DNA from: UBA6912 sp963792895
GTDB lineage: Bacteria > Actinomycetota > Acidimicrobiia > Spongiisociales > UBA5794
Direction of reading: 5' to 3'
Assembly (NCBI GenBank): GCA_963792895.1
Contig: CAWBYA010000001.1
Span: 171,644 to 235,643, forward strand
DNA: 64,000 bases
In this document: positions 8,851-18,531 of the stretch, piece after piece
Layout of the letters: every line of letters begins with the position of its first letter
Position numbering within the stretch: the first letter of the stretch is position 1
Made by a program: the position numbers and the translations under genes
Notes under the pieces: generated by a model
The model's input: only the letters and a program-made list of their open reading frames with translations
What the model was told of the DNA's origin: nothing
Databases searched by the model: none

Positions 8851-9615
8851 ATGCATACGGTCAAAGAGGCCATGTCTACGGATGTCGTGACCGTAGGACC
8901 CGATGTTCCTGTGACGGCGGCGGCGAGGATCATGCGCGATGCCGGCGTCAGTGGATTGCCGGTGATCGACAGCGACGGTCGTGTGGTGGGGATCCTCACA
9001 GAAGCCGACTTGCTCCATCGTGCGGTCGTTGCGGACCCAACCGAGATGACGACCCACCGTTCACGTGATCGGTGGTCGGCGTCGACCGTCGCCGAACTCA
9101 TGAGCCGCAACGTGCTCGGAGTGCGGAGGGACGACCCTCTGGCGAAAGCGGCTCGACTGATGGAGACAGCGCGCGTCCGCCGGCTTGTCGTTGTTGGCGA
9201 GGGCTTCGCTTTGGAGGGCATCATCTCGCGTCGCGATGTCGTCGGCGCTCTCGCTCGATCCGACGCCGAAATCGAAACAGAGATCCGGTTCGTCGTGATC
9301 GACCAGATTCTCGGCCTCGACCCAAATGCTGTCGACATCAAAGTCCACGACGGCGTGGTCCGCATGGCGGGTGTGGTCCCCGACTGGCGGGAGGCGTGCC
9401 GGCTCGAGCGACTTGCCGCCAAGGTCCTCGGCGTGAGCCACGTCGAAAGCACCGTGGCATGGGGGGTCGATGCCACCTCTCCGCGGCGATGGTCCAGGCT
9501 CACTGGCTTCGCCACATCCCGGGCCGGACCGGACCGTGTCCGACAACGTCCGCAGAGGTCGCACGCAGCAACCTATGCGCCAGAGACGGAACAGCCAACG
9601 ACCGAGGGGCGGTGA
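8851..9615 (+). CDS. CBS-pair protein with C-terminal BON domain
   Basis: 254 residues. CBS motifs at about 8-58 (TVGPDVPVTAAARIMRDAG, GLPVIDSDGRVVGILTE) and 74-130 (DDPLAAKAARLME-like region, EGIISRRDV), followed by a BON domain at about 145-210 (VVRMAGVVPDWREACRLERL). CBS pairs bind adenosyl ligands such as AMP/ATP; BON domains are linked to membrane or phospholipid interaction. The ATG at 8851 is one base after the DksA-like stop, so it is co-translated with that gene. Hrp1 of the mycobacterial dormancy regulon is a CBS-only relative in function class. The role here as energy or stress sensor is inferred. Confidence 0.85.
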   Translation: MHTVKEAMSTDVVTVGPDVPVTAAARIMRDAGVSGLPVIDSDGRVVGILTEADLLHRAVVADPTEMTTHRSRDRWSASTVAELMSRNVLGVRRDDPLAKAARLMETARVRRLVVVGEGFALEGIISRRDVVGALARSDAEIETEIRFVVIDQILGLDPNAVDIKVHDGVVRMAGVVPDWREACRLERLAAKVLGVSHVESTVAWGVDATSPRRWSRLTGFATSRAGPDRVRQRPQRSHAATYAPETEQPTTEGR

Positions 9616-9619
9616 CGTG

Positions 9620-10603
9620 ATGGATCGGTTCAAGAGCATTCTGGTGGCGGCATCTCCGGGGCATCTCGAACCGATGACGCTGCGCGCGGCCGTCAAGCTC
9701 GCAGAAACGAATGCCGCACACCTGACCATGCTCGACGTGGTGGCCCCGGCCGCGCGCATGCTCAAACACATCGAAGTCGAAGGCCGGGTGGTGGACATCC
9801 AGGCCGCACTGTTGCGCGACCGGGAGGATCGACTGCGGCGCCTGGTGGAGAACACCCGCGGCAGCACAGACACCGAAGTGAGCGTGAACGTAGGTGAGCC
9901 GTTCCTCGAGGTGATCCGGCACGTGCTCACTCACGGCAACGACGTGGTCATTGTGGGTACCAGCGAGGTTGGATCGGGTGAGCTACCGAACTTGGAAAGC
10001 GGAGTGATGCACTTGCTCCGCAAGTGTCCGGTCCCGGTGTGGGTCATGCGCCCCTCCCGAGCACGCAAGCTGCGGATCCTGGCGTTGGTTGACCCGGATC
10101 CAAGCGACCATGTGCGAGACGGTCTGAACGATCTCGTCTTGGAGCTGGCCACCTCGCTGACGCGCCGCGAGAGCGCAGAGCTCCACGTCGGCCACGCGTG
10201 GGGTCTCGAAGGCGAGGCGACGCTCCGGACGTCGGCGTATGTGGCCCTCCCCGGGGAAGTCGTCGACGCCATGGTCGACTCGGCGCGGTCGCTGCATCGC
10301 GAGCAGCTCGATTTGCTGACGGACCGTCATCCGGTTGCCGAGGTGGGAGCGGCGGTACACATGGTGCCCGGCGATCCGCGGAAGGTATTGCCTCGCCTCG
10401 CAGAGCGGCTCGACATCGGACTGATCGTGATGGGAACGGTGGCCCGTACCGGACTCAGTGGCTTGATCATGGGCAATACGGCCGAGTCGATCCTCAGGTC
10501 CGTGAGTTGCTCAGTGATGGCGGTCAAACCGGAAGGCTTCGTCACGCCGGTCAAGCCCGCACGCAAGGACCGTCGTGTACGGTCCTCGGCCGGTCGCAGC
10601 TGA
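9620..10603 (+). CDS. Universal stress protein, tandem UspA domains
   Basis: 327 residues with two Usp domains, about 1-142 and 150-310. The second carries an ATP-binding-type loop, GTVARTGLSGLIMGNTAE, matching the G-2x-G-9x-G(S/T) pattern; the first has the weaker GTSEVGSGELPN. An adjacent GTG at 9617 is an alternative start. The stop overlaps the ATPase start (TGATG), indicating translational coupling. In Mycobacterium tuberculosis a tandem Usp gene (Rv1996) similarly precedes the P-type ATPase ctpF in the dormancy regulon, so the pair here likely belongs to a starvation or low-oxygen response; this is inference from synteny. Confidence 0.88.
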   Translation: MDRFKSILVAASPGHLEPMTLRAAVKLAETNAAHLTMLDVVAPAARMLKHIEVEGRVVDIQAALLRDREDRLRRLVENTRGSTDTEVSVNVGEPFLEVIRHVLTHGNDVVIVGTSEVGSGELPNLESGVMHLLRKCPVPVWVMRPSRARKLRILALVDPDPSDHVRDGLNDLVLELATSLTRRESAELHVGHAWGLEGEATLRTSAYVALPGEVVDAMVDSARSLHREQLDLLTDRHPVAEVGAAVHMVPGDPRKVLPRLAERLDIGLIVMGTVARTGLSGLIMGNTAESILRSVSCSVMAVKPEGFVTPVKPARKDRRVRSSAGRS

Positions 10604-13126
10604 TGCCCCAGGACCTACCGATTGTTTCGACCGCGGCACCTGACCGCACGACCGTGACGCCGACGGTTGAGGGGTTGAGCTCAGGGGAGGCGGCTCGTCG
10701 CTTGGCTGAGCACGGACCCAACGTACTCCCGGAGGGTCGTCGTACGCCGTGGTGGGAACGAGTGTGGCGACAGCTGCGAAGTCCGATCATCTACATCCTG
10801 CTGTTCGCTCTGGCGTTTGACGCCGTGATCTGGGTGATCGAGGGCGCTCGAGGCTGGCCGATCGAATCGATCGCGATCTTGGTGATCCTTGCCTTCAACA
10901 CGATCATGGGTGTGTGGCAGGAATACCGGGCTGAAGATGCCCTCGCCCGGCTCAAGGAACTCGCCGCCCCGCAGGTCTGGGTCCGCCGCGACGGCCATCT
11001 CACTGAGATCCCAGCCGCACAGCTCGTGCCTGGAGACCTGGCACGGGTGGAAGCGGGTGACCGCATCCCCGCCGACGGCGTCCTGACCGGCGAGCAGGCG
11101 CTGATGGTGGACGAGTCGATGCTGACCGGCGAGTCGGTGCCGGTCGATCGGGCCATCACCGAGGAGGTCTTTTCCGGAACATTGGCGGTGCGGGGCCTTG
11201 CCTGGGTGGCGGTAACGAGGACCGGGTCGGCGTCGGCGATGGGCCGTATCGCCGGCATGCTGGCCGACGTGGTGGCCGAGGCGACGCCACTCGAGCGACG
11301 CTTGACACATTTCGGACACCGTATCGCCCGCTGGGTTGCGGCCCTGGCAGTGATCCTCATGGTGGCTGGGGTCGGCATCGAGGGGATCGACCGCATCGAC
11401 GAAGCCCTCCTCTTTGCGGTGGCGGTCGCCGTGGCGGCCGTACCTGAGGGTCTCCCCGCGGTGCTGACGCTCACGCTGGCCCTCGGCACCGAACGGATGG
11501 CCTCCCGCAACGCCGTCGTACGGCGTCTCTCCGCCGTAGAGGCGCTGGGGTCTGTCACGGTCGTCGCCACGGACAAGACCGGCACCCTCACCGAGAACAC
11601 GATGACGGTGCGCACCCTGGACTCACCGGACCCGCGTCGGGCGCTGCTCGCGATGGTGCTCGCCGCCGAGGCCGAACCAGACGGAGGTTCGGGCGATCCT
11701 CTCGAAATCGGCCTCTACACGTATGCGGTGGAGCACGGCATCGATCCGGCGAGCGAACGTACCCGCCACAAGCGGGTCTCGGAGCGCCCTTTCGACTCGG
11801 AGTGGAAGTACATGCGGGTCACCGTGCTCGAAGACGGCGAGCCGGTCTCATACCTCAAGGGCGCACCCGAAGTACTCCTGGGCATGAGCCACCTCACCGG
11901 CGCGGAACGCAGAGCATGGGGAGCACGAATCGACGCTGCGGCCGCCGACGGCAACCGCATGCTTGCCCTGGCGTGGGCACCCGGCGAAACCGACACCGAG
12001 ATCACCTGGCTCGGTTCCGTGGCCCTGTGGGATCCTCCCCGACCTGAGGTGCCGGCCGCCATTGCGGCCACCCAGCAGGCGGGAATCCGGGTACTCATGA
12101 TCACCGGAGATCATCCCGCCACCGCCAAGGCCATCGCCAACGCCATCGGCATCGCTTCGGACGAAGTGATGACCGGCGACCACCTCGACCGGCTCAGCCC
12201 CGACGAACTCGCCGAAAAGGTGGGACACGTGGGGGTCTTCGCCCGGGTCAACCCGGAACACAAACTCGCCCTCGTCGACGCGCTCAAAGCGAATGGCGAG
12301 ATCGTCGCCATGACCGGAGACGGTGTCAACGATGCTCCCGCCCTGAAACGAGCTGACGTCGGCGTCGCCATGGGTCAGCGAGGAAGCGATGTCAGCCGCG
12401 AGGTCGCCGACCTCGTGCTCCTCGACGACAACTTCGCCACGATCGCCGCCGCGGTGGAAGAAGGCCGCGGCATCTACGCCAACATCCTCAAGTTCATCCG
12501 GTTCCTGTTCTCCACGAATGTGGCGTTGGTGCTTCTCATCGCCATCGGTGTTACCGGCGCCGCTCTGTTCGACCTTCGCGATGAAGCCGGCAACCTGCTG
12601 GTTCCCCTTCTTGCCGTCCAGCTGTTGTGGATCAACATCATCGCCGACGGGCCACCCGCCCTCGCCCTCGGTCTCGACCGCAACCCGGGCATGATGACCC
12701 AGCGACCGCGGTCTCCGTCGGCGCCGCTGCTCACCCGGGCCGGGATCCGGTTCATCCTCACCACCGGGATCCTCAAAGCCGCCGCCGGCCTCGCCTTGTT
12801 CTTTGCGCTGCCCAACTTCGGCTACGCGGCCGCAGCCACGATGACCGCCATCTTTCTGTACGAATCGCTGGCCCAACTTGCCTTCGCCTATCCGGCACGC
12901 CGCATCCACACCCGACCGACCCCCAACCGGGTCCTCAACGCAATCATCGTCGCCAGCGTCGCCCTCCAGATCGCCACCATCACGTTCTCCCCACTGCGCA
13001 CCATGCTCGGCCTGGTAACCCTCGACGGGCCCGCCCTCGGCTCAGTCGCAGCCGCGCTCGTTTGTCACAATCCTCGGAGCCGAAGCCTGGTCGAGGAGCG
13101 CGGTCAAGCGTGGCGCAACGACATGA
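10603..13126 (+). CDS. P2-type cation-transporting ATPase (CtpF/PacL-like), frameshifted near its 3' end
   Basis: Large membrane pump with the N-terminal cation-ATPase domain (SSGEAARRLAEHGPN), actuator motif LTGES, the P2-type PEGLP in the transmembrane core, phosphorylation motif DKTGTLT, and hinge MTGDGVNDAP. PEGLP and the absence of CPx point to Ca2+/Mn2+ or similar cations rather than soft metals. The frame is intact to about residue 820. Beyond 13060 it becomes Arg-rich and runs to 13389, whereas the neighbouring frame reads FVTILGAEAWSRSAVKRGAT and stops at 13126, as expected for the last helix and tail. One extra base at about 13058-13061 explains this. Coupled to the Usp gene by TGATG. 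Confidence 0.88.
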
Positions 13127-13397
13127 CGACCGACCGGCAGGTCGCGGCGCGGCGTGACCTCCCGGTCGAAGAGGCCTTGTTCCTCCTGTCCACGGAGCCA
13201 GCTCATGACCCGGGAGCCACAGACGGAGAACCACACCAGCCTCGCGCGCTGGTCCGCGCCGGCATCTGCGCCGCCCCCCACCTCGCCGGCAATCGGGAGA
13301 CCGGACGGCGTCTTCCAGAGCGCGAGCGACTCGCTCGGCCGGTAGGTGTCGGCCATGTGATACTCGATCGCCGTTTGGGCGCCGGCTAGGCCCGGCC

Positions 13398-14984
13398 ATG
13401 GACCTCGTGATCATCCTCGTAGCCTTCGTCCTCGGCTTCGGTTCTCGGCGCATCGGTCTGCCGCCGCTCGTCGGGTATCTCGCTGCCGGATTCGTGCTCC
13501 ACGCCTTGGGTTACGAAGCCAACAACGCCATCGAGCTGGTCGCTGAACTCGGCGTATTGCTGCTGCTGTTCGGAATCGGCCTCGGCCTTCGTCCCTCAAC
13601 GCTGGTTCGCAAGGAGGTGTGGGCCGTCGCCAGCGTCCACATGTCGGTGACCACTGCGGTCATTGGAGGGTTGTTCCTGGCCCTTGGCGCCCTCGGCCTC
13701 CCCCTCGCGGCAGAGCTAAGCGTTGGTGAGGCTGCTCTGATCGGATTCGCCTTCTCGTTCTCGAGCACTGTCTTCGCCGTCAAGGCGCTCGAGGAACGCA
13801 ATGAAGCTGCGTCGCTCGCAGGCCGCCTCGCAGTTGGCATCCTCATCATGCAAGACCTGTTCGCTGTGGTGTTTCTCGCTATCGCGGTGGACAAGGCTCC
13901 GTCGCTGTGGGCGCTCCCTCTGCTCATCGGCGTCATCGCAGCCCGGCCCATCCTCGAGTGGTTCCTCAGACACAGCGGCCACGGAGAACTTTTGGCCCTC
14001 TTCGGTTTGGCACTGGCGTTGGGGATCGGCGCAGCAGCCTTCGAGGAGGTTGGACTCAAACCGGATCTGGGAGCTCTCATCGTCGGGATGACATTGTCAA
14101 GGCAACCCAAGGCCCGCGAGTTGTCCGATCGCTTGCTTGGTCTCAAAGACCTTCTCCTCGTCGGGTTCTTCGTCTCGATCGGCCTCGGCGGAACGCCTGC
14201 GCCACCGGCAATCGCGATCGTGGGGATGGCGCTCTTGCTGGTTGCCGTCAAAGCTGCCGGGTTTCTCGTAGTCCTGTCCAGGTTTCGCCTCCGCGCCCGC
14301 ACCTCGCTCCACACCTCCCTCACGCTGGCCACCTACAGCGAATTCGGCCTCATCGTGGCCGCGGCGGGGGTCGAACGAGGGTTACTCGGAAAGCAGTGGC
14401 TATCCGCCGTCGCGGTGGCGGTGGCCGTATCGTTCGCGGTGGCCGCCACCCTCAATAGAGCGCGCTACAAGCTCTACGGTCGATGGTCGGAGCTCCTCGT
14501 CAGTCTCGAACGGCACCCGATACAGGCCGAAGACGCCCTCGTGGAGCCCACCACAGCCAGCAGCGTCGTCTTCGGCATGGGCCGTATCGGACAGGGCGCC
14601 TACGAGGAACTCGTACGCCGCCACGGCCCAGTCGTATTGGGCATTGACCGCCGCGACGAAACCGTCGCCTCGAACCTCGAAGCAGGAAGGGTTGTCGTGC
14701 GCGGCGACGCACTCGACCGTGACTTCTGGGAGCGTCTCCGCCTCCGCCCAGGAATCGAGCTGGTGGTGCTGGCAATGAACGACCATGACGCCAACCTCGA
14801 AGCCGCCCGCCGAGTCAGAGACTTCCTCCCCGCAGCGCAGATCGCCGCTGCCGCCACCTACCCCGACCAAGTGGCCGCACTCGAAGCAGCCGGCGTCGAC
14901 GTCGCCAAGAACCTCTACGAAGAAGCTGGACAAGGCCTCGCCGACGCCGCCAGCGACCTCCTCGAAACCCGCCCACCCGAATGA
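13398..14984 (+). CDS. CPA2-family monovalent cation:proton antiporter with TrkA-N domain
   Basis: 528 residues: about twelve transmembrane helices (residues 1-360, Na_H_Exchanger family) then a cytosolic TrkA-N/RCK Rossmann domain from about 385 beginning SSVVFGMGRIGQGAYEEL, with the dinucleotide motif GMGRIGQG. This is the KefB/KefC-like architecture, where NAD(H) or thiol ligands gate K+/H+ or Na+/H+ exchange. Helix five carries FSSTVFAVKALEERNE, the usual region of ion-binding residues. It is 271 bases downstream of the true ATPase end on the same strand, so it may join the stress block or have its own promoter. Confidence 0.87.
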   Translation: MDLVIILVAFVLGFGSRRIGLPPLVGYLAAGFVLHALGYEANNAIELVAELGVLLLLFGIGLGLRPSTLVRKEVWAVASVHMSVTTAVIGGLFLALGALGLPLAAELSVGEAALIGFAFSFSSTVFAVKALEERNEAASLAGRLAVGILIMQDLFAVVFLAIAVDKAPSLWALPLLIGVIAARPILEWFLRHSGHGELLALFGLALALGIGAAAFEEVGLKPDLGALIVGMTLSRQPKARELSDRLLGLKDLLLVGFFVSIGLGGTPAPPAIAIVGMALLLVAVKAAGFLVVLSRFRLRARTSLHTSLTLATYSEFGLIVAAAGVERGLLGKQWLSAVAVAVAVSFAVAATLNRARYKLYGRWSELLVSLERHPIQAEDALVEPTTASSVVFGMGRIGQGAYEELVRRHGPVVLGIDRRDETVASNLEAGRVVVRGDALDRDFWERLRLRPGIELVVLAMNDHDANLEAARRVRDFLPAAQIAAAATYPDQVAALEAAGVDVAKNLYEEAGQGLADAASDLLETRPPE

Positions 14985-15502
14985 CAAGGCGTTCCTACCC
15001 CACGTCGAAGCAGACACCGGACGAGGCCACCCCAAAGCCATGTCGAACCGATTGCCGGATCGAGCCGACGATGAGCCTCTCTCTCGCCCTCGTCGTCTTC
15101 CTCTTCAGCGCAAGGTTTGAATCCTGTTTGCCAGTCGATGGGCACAACGCCGGCAGCAGGGCAACACCGCAAGATTGCGACCCGAGCGACTATCGGCTTC
15201 GAAGAGCTGGTGTTGCAACCATGCCGATCAGATCACAGTAGCGAGAGGGGTGGCGGGCGGTTACGCGGGCGGCAATGTCACCGACCGCATCGACGACGTG
15301 TGAGATCCTGATGCGCTCAACATCCACCGGGCAAGAGCAGAGCGCGATCGGCGAACATCGTCCTCGCCCGGCTGCGGGCGAGTGCCGATGGCATCGCAAG
15401 CGCCGGGTTCGTGGAGCCGACGGGGGTGCCCATCTTCCGAGTCTCCAGGGCGCCACGAGTTGCTCCCGCGGCGACGACTTCCCTCGGCTGATGTGGTGGC
15501 CG
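14985..15502. other. Convergent gap of 518 bases
   Basis: Lies between the convergent ends of the antiporter and the ABC-2 permease. No frame has coding character. A GGTTTGAATCC sequence near 15112 resembles a tRNA T-loop, but no surrounding cloverleaf could be built. Confidence 0.45.
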
Positions 15503-16768
15503 CTAGCGGCGAGCGGACCGATTGCGGCCGATCCGGGCCGCATCGACAACACGATGCCACGACCCGGTCGGACCTACCCCAGGCCTCGGCCCGGTTGCGC
15601 CGCGCCACGCGTCGCGCACCCTCAGCGTTGGCCCGATGCGAAGCACGGCGCCGGTGTAGACGCGGCCTCCGAACCATGCGAGGCCGGCGATGGTGAGGAG
15701 CGTGATGACGACGGCGACGATTGGCTCCCACCAGTCGGTCGCGGCCATGGCGATACGGTTGGGCATGGCGAGTGGCGCCGTCGGCGGGAAGAACGAGGCC
15801 AGCTTGGCCAGGCCACTGTCTGGTCGTCCAACGGCGACGAAAGAGGCGAAATAGCCGGCGATCAACACGGCGGTGACCGGTCCCGCAACGCTCTGTGCGT
15901 CTTCGGCACGCGATACCAGCGAGCCGAGCGCGCCGTACACCATGGCGTAGAGGGCGTAGCCGACGACGAACCACACGACGACCCACGCAAGCACAGCGCC
16001 CCGGGCAGCCGGGATGTCGACCGAGTCGACCATGGCGAGGGCCGCGAGCGCAACGAGCGCGGTCACGCCGATCTGGGCGATTCCGAGCAGCCCGATGCCG
16101 GCCACTTTGCCGGCCAGGAGATTGCGGGCGGGCATACGCGCCAGGAGCACCTCGACGACCCGGCTGGCCTTCTCCTCCGCCACGCCGGTCAGCACCAGGC
16201 TCCCGTAGGTGGTGATGGCGAGGAACAACACGACCGTCATGACCATGGCAGCCGTCTCGTCGTCGGGGCTGCGACCCTCTACCGAGCCGAGCTCGACGTC
16301 TGTGACGGGCACCGGCGCCACCAAGGCGAACACATCATCGGTGGTGATCCCGGCAGCCGCGGCACGCTCGCGCACCGCAACGAGTTGGATGGCTCCGGTC
16401 ACTGCGGCCCGAAGCTGCTGGTCGGCCTGGCGCCGCCATTCGAGCCGTTGCCCATCGACCACGAGCACGTCGACGTCGCCGAGACGAACCCCCTCCTGAC
16501 CTGCGGCCAGGCTCTCGTAGCGGTGTATCCGTACGGTGATGTCGGCGGCTTCGCCCTGGTCCTCGATGGCGCGAGCGAGCTCGATCGGAGAGAAACCGGT
16601 CAAGCCGATGTCGCTCGTTCCTCCGCCGCTGTCGACCAGGGTAGGCACCATGATCAGGCCGAGCACGACGAGGATCATCACCACCATGGAGGTGCGAAAC
16701 GCACCCGAACGGCTGCGCTCGCGCATCTCGCGGGACGCCACGAGCCACCCTTGACGCACGCCGTTCAT
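15503..16768 (-). CDS. ABC-2 type transporter permease (NatB-like)
   Basis: 421 residues: one N-terminal helix (about 26-46), a large extracytoplasmic domain of some 130 residues, then five or six helices from residue 175. The VLTGVAEEKASRVVEVLLAR segment before the second helix is the hallmark of NatB/YhaP-type permeases (the EKxSRxxEVL motif). It pairs with the ATPase encoded immediately upstream (ATGA overlap at 16765-16768) to form an exporter. NatAB exports sodium, while other relatives export peptides or lipids; substrate here is unknown. Confidence 0.88.
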   Translation of the reverse strand: MNGVRQGWLVASREMRERSRSGAFRTSMVVMILVVLGLIMVPTLVDSGGGTSDIGLTGFSPIELARAIEDQGEAADITVRIHRYESLAAGQEGVRLGDVDVLVVDGQRLEWRRQADQQLRAAVTGAIQLVAVRERAAAAGITTDDVFALVAPVPVTDVELGSVEGRSPDDETAAMVMTVVLFLAITTYGSLVLTGVAEEKASRVVEVLLARMPARNLLAGKVAGIGLLGIAQIGVTALVALAALAMVDSVDIPAARGAVLAWVVVWFVVGYALYAMVYGALGSLVSRAEDAQSVAGPVTAVLIAGYFASFVAVGRPDSGLAKLASFFPPTAPLAMPNRIAMAATDWWEPIVAVVITLLTIAGLAWFGGRVYTGAVLRIGPTLRVRDAWRGATGPRPGVGPTGSWHRVVDAARIGRNRSARR

Positions 16769-17685
16769 GCCGCCACCGCCTCGCGAAAGAGCTCCGAGAG
16801 CGTCGGGGGCTCGTAGGAGAACGAGACGATGTCGGTGGTGTGCCGTGCAGCGGCCACCAAGGCTGCGAGATCGATGTTGCGGTCTATCTGGAGGCGGGCG
16901 TGGCCGTCCTTCGAGTCGACGAACTCGACCGACGGCATCCCCGACCAGTCGGGTGGCGAGCCGCGATACCGGATGTCCACGAACCGTTGCGGCATGGCGG
17001 CCCGCAGCTCAGCCAGGTCGCCGGCCAGGACGATCCGCCCGTGATCGATGATCACGACGTCCTCGCATATGTCTTCGACGAGATCGAGCTGGTGGCTGGA
17101 GAACAGCACCGTTGCGCCCGCTTTCTCGACGTCGGCGAGCAACTCGACCATCGCCCGGATGGCGATGGGATCGAGCCCGGCAAACGGCTCGTCGAGCACG
17201 AGCAGGTCGGGCTCGTTGACGAGGGCGGCGATCAGCTGAACGCGCTGCTGGTTGCCGTGCGAGAGGACATCGAGACGGTCTTCGGCCCGGTCGGCGAGCC
17301 CGAGCCGCTCGAGCCACGTATCGACGCTCAGACGCACCTCCTTGCCCGAGCGACCGCACAGGCGGCCCAGGTACACGAGCTGATCTCTCACCCTCATACG
17401 GGGGTAGAGACCGCGCTCCTCCGGCATGTACCCGAATCGTGAACGCTCGTCTTCCCCGATCGGATCACCCCGCCACAGCACCGTGCCGGCGTCCAGTTCG
17501 ACCAGCCCGAACACCGTACGCATCGCCGTTGTCTTGCCGGCGCCGTTGGGCCCGACGAACCCAGTCAGACGCCCAGGACGGGCGGAGAAGCTGCACGAGT
17601 CGAGCGCAGCCAGCGAACCGAACCGTTTGCTCGCCGAGATGAACTCGAGCAAGGCGTCACGTGAAGGATGGTTGGTCCTGTGCAT
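16765..17685 (-). CDS. ABC transporter ATP-binding protein (NatA-like)
   Basis: 306 residues. Walker A GPNGAGKTT at residues 45-53, signature LSHGNQQRVQ, Walker B LLVLDEP, and H-loop SSHQ are all present. The signature is LSHGN instead of LSGGQ, which is common in the NatA-type exporter ATPases. A C-terminal domain of about 80 residues follows, typical for this group. The ATG at 17685 is preferred because GGAGG lies 11 bases upstream; a TTG at 17709 would place that site inside the gene. Forms an operon with the permease. Confidence 0.9.
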   Translation of the reverse strand: MHRTNHPSRDALLEFISASKRFGSLAALDSCSFSARPGRLTGFVGPNGAGKTTAMRTVFGLVELDAGTVLWRGDPIGEDERSRFGYMPEERGLYPRMRVRDQLVYLGRLCGRSGKEVRLSVDTWLERLGLADRAEDRLDVLSHGNQQRVQLIAALVNEPDLLVLDEPFAGLDPIAIRAMVELLADVEKAGATVLFSSHQLDLVEDICEDVVIIDHGRIVLAGDLAELRAAMPQRFVDIRYRGSPPDWSGMPSVEFVDSKDGHARLQIDRNIDLAALVAAARHTTDIVSFSYEPPTLSELFREAVAA

Positions 17686-17854
17686 GAGAACGCATGCCTC
17701 CTGAACCAAGACCCCCGCGCAGGGGGATACAACCTCAGAGATACCAGCAGTCGCGAACGCCGAAGCGGATACCTGCCATCGACTCCCTTCAGCCTCTCAC
17801 GGAGGGTTGCGTGATCGTATGTCAGACCCAAGAGGGCGCACAGGACCGAAGCAC

Positions 17855-17945
17855 CCGATTTGCAGAGCCAAAGGGCTTCGATTGAGGGTCGCGTCTTCCT
17901 GATCTCGACCGGCTCGGCGAGCTCCAAGACGCGATGGTCGCGTAC
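17855..17945 (+). repeat. Dispersed repeat, copy 1 (about 84 bases shared with copy 2 at 20.2 kb)
   Basis: From 17862 to 17945 this matches 20243-20326 with seven mismatches by eye, in the same orientation. Both copies contain the same in-frame TGA (reading FAEPKGFD then stop, against FAEPNGFD then stop). The match ends abruptly at 17945, where sequence related to the 3' end of the HxlR gene begins. Confidence 0.7.
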
Positions 17946-17946
17946 C

Positions 17947-18121
17947 GAGCACGCTGACCCCGGCTTCACCCTGGGCCCGGTGTCGAGTGCAGTGCAACCG
18001 GGCCGCTCTCCCCCAGCAACGCACATCGTCGCGTGAGCAACGACCACGGTTTCCGGTCGGCGCGACGTCGCTGGAGCTCCCCCGCTTGAACCTGCACGAG
18101 CCGGCGCTGACGGAGACCTGA
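17947..18121 (+). pseudogene. Truncated, internally deleted copy of an HxlR-regulator 3' end
   Basis: The sequence from 17947 resembles the 3' half of the intact HxlR gene at 23161-23517. It starts with GAGCACGC-GAC-CC-GGCTTC and ends in a reading LPRLNLHEPALTET-stop, against LPRWNLHEPVGTRI-stop in the intact gene. About 180 bases of the middle are missing and frames shift, so it cannot encode the domain. It is fused directly to the dispersed repeat. This marks a past duplication or recombination in the 17.8-23.5 kb area. Confidence 0.6.
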
Positions 18122-18222
18122 TCGCCCGCCGAGACCGGGCGCGGACCCTCAGCGTGAGAGCGGCCCCATCGCTGTGACCTTTGGACCTGGCGCACCCGCG
18201 GGCTGGGTCCGACACTAGGACC

Positions 18223-18531
18223 ATGATATCAACGGATCTTGAAACAAAGTCTCTTGAAGCAAGAGCGCAGTTGTTGTCCGCGCTCGGCGACCCCATCCGG
18301 CTTTCGATCCTGGATCTTCTCGCCGACGTCGAGCGCTGCGTGTGCGACGTCCGGGACAATCTCGACATTGCGCCGAATCTGTTGTCGTATCACCTGCGGG
18401 TGCTGCGCGAGGCGGGCCTGGTAGAAGCGACTCGGCGGGGTCGCTGGGTCGACTACCGGATTGCCGGCGATGCAGGTCGGTCCGTTGCCGAGAGCTTGCC
18501 ATCGCGTTTGATGGGAATGGTCGAGTCGTGA
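18223..18531 (+). CDS. ArsR-family metalloregulator with ERCVCDV metal motif
   Basis: 102-residue winged-helix repressor. The motif ERCVCDV at 37-43 (Cys39, Cys41) is the ArsR-type alpha-3 thiolate site that senses As(III)/Sb(III) or other soft metals. The HTH covers about 47-75 (LLSYHLRVLREAGLV). The first gene of a three-gene unit: its stop overlaps the permease GTG start (GTGA). The start at ATG 18223 is chosen for the typical N-terminus; its ribosome site is weak (AGGA). Autoregulation of this operon is expected for the family but I could not pick out the operator. Confidence 0.85.
   Translation: MISTDLETKSLEARAQLLSALGDPIRLSILDLLADVERCVCDVRDNLDIAPNLLSYHLRVLREAGLVEATRRGRWVDYRIAGDAGRSVAESLPSRLMGMVES

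Noticed and set aside
13042..13356. Leftward 104-codon frame (MADTYRPSESLALW start) over the ATPase 3' end
   Set aside because: Overlaps the last ATPase helix, no ribosome site and no recognisable domain; the stretch is better explained by the ATPase frameshift and a non-coding tail.
15100..15140. GGTTTGAATCC resembling a tRNA T-loop
   Set aside because: No stems for a T-arm, anticodon arm or acceptor could be formed around it.
15275..16816. 513-codon rightward frame opposite the ABC-2 permease
   Set aside because: Asp/His/Gly/Arg-rich composition typical of an antisense shadow of a high-GC gene; the leftward frame has helices and the EKASRVVEVL motif.
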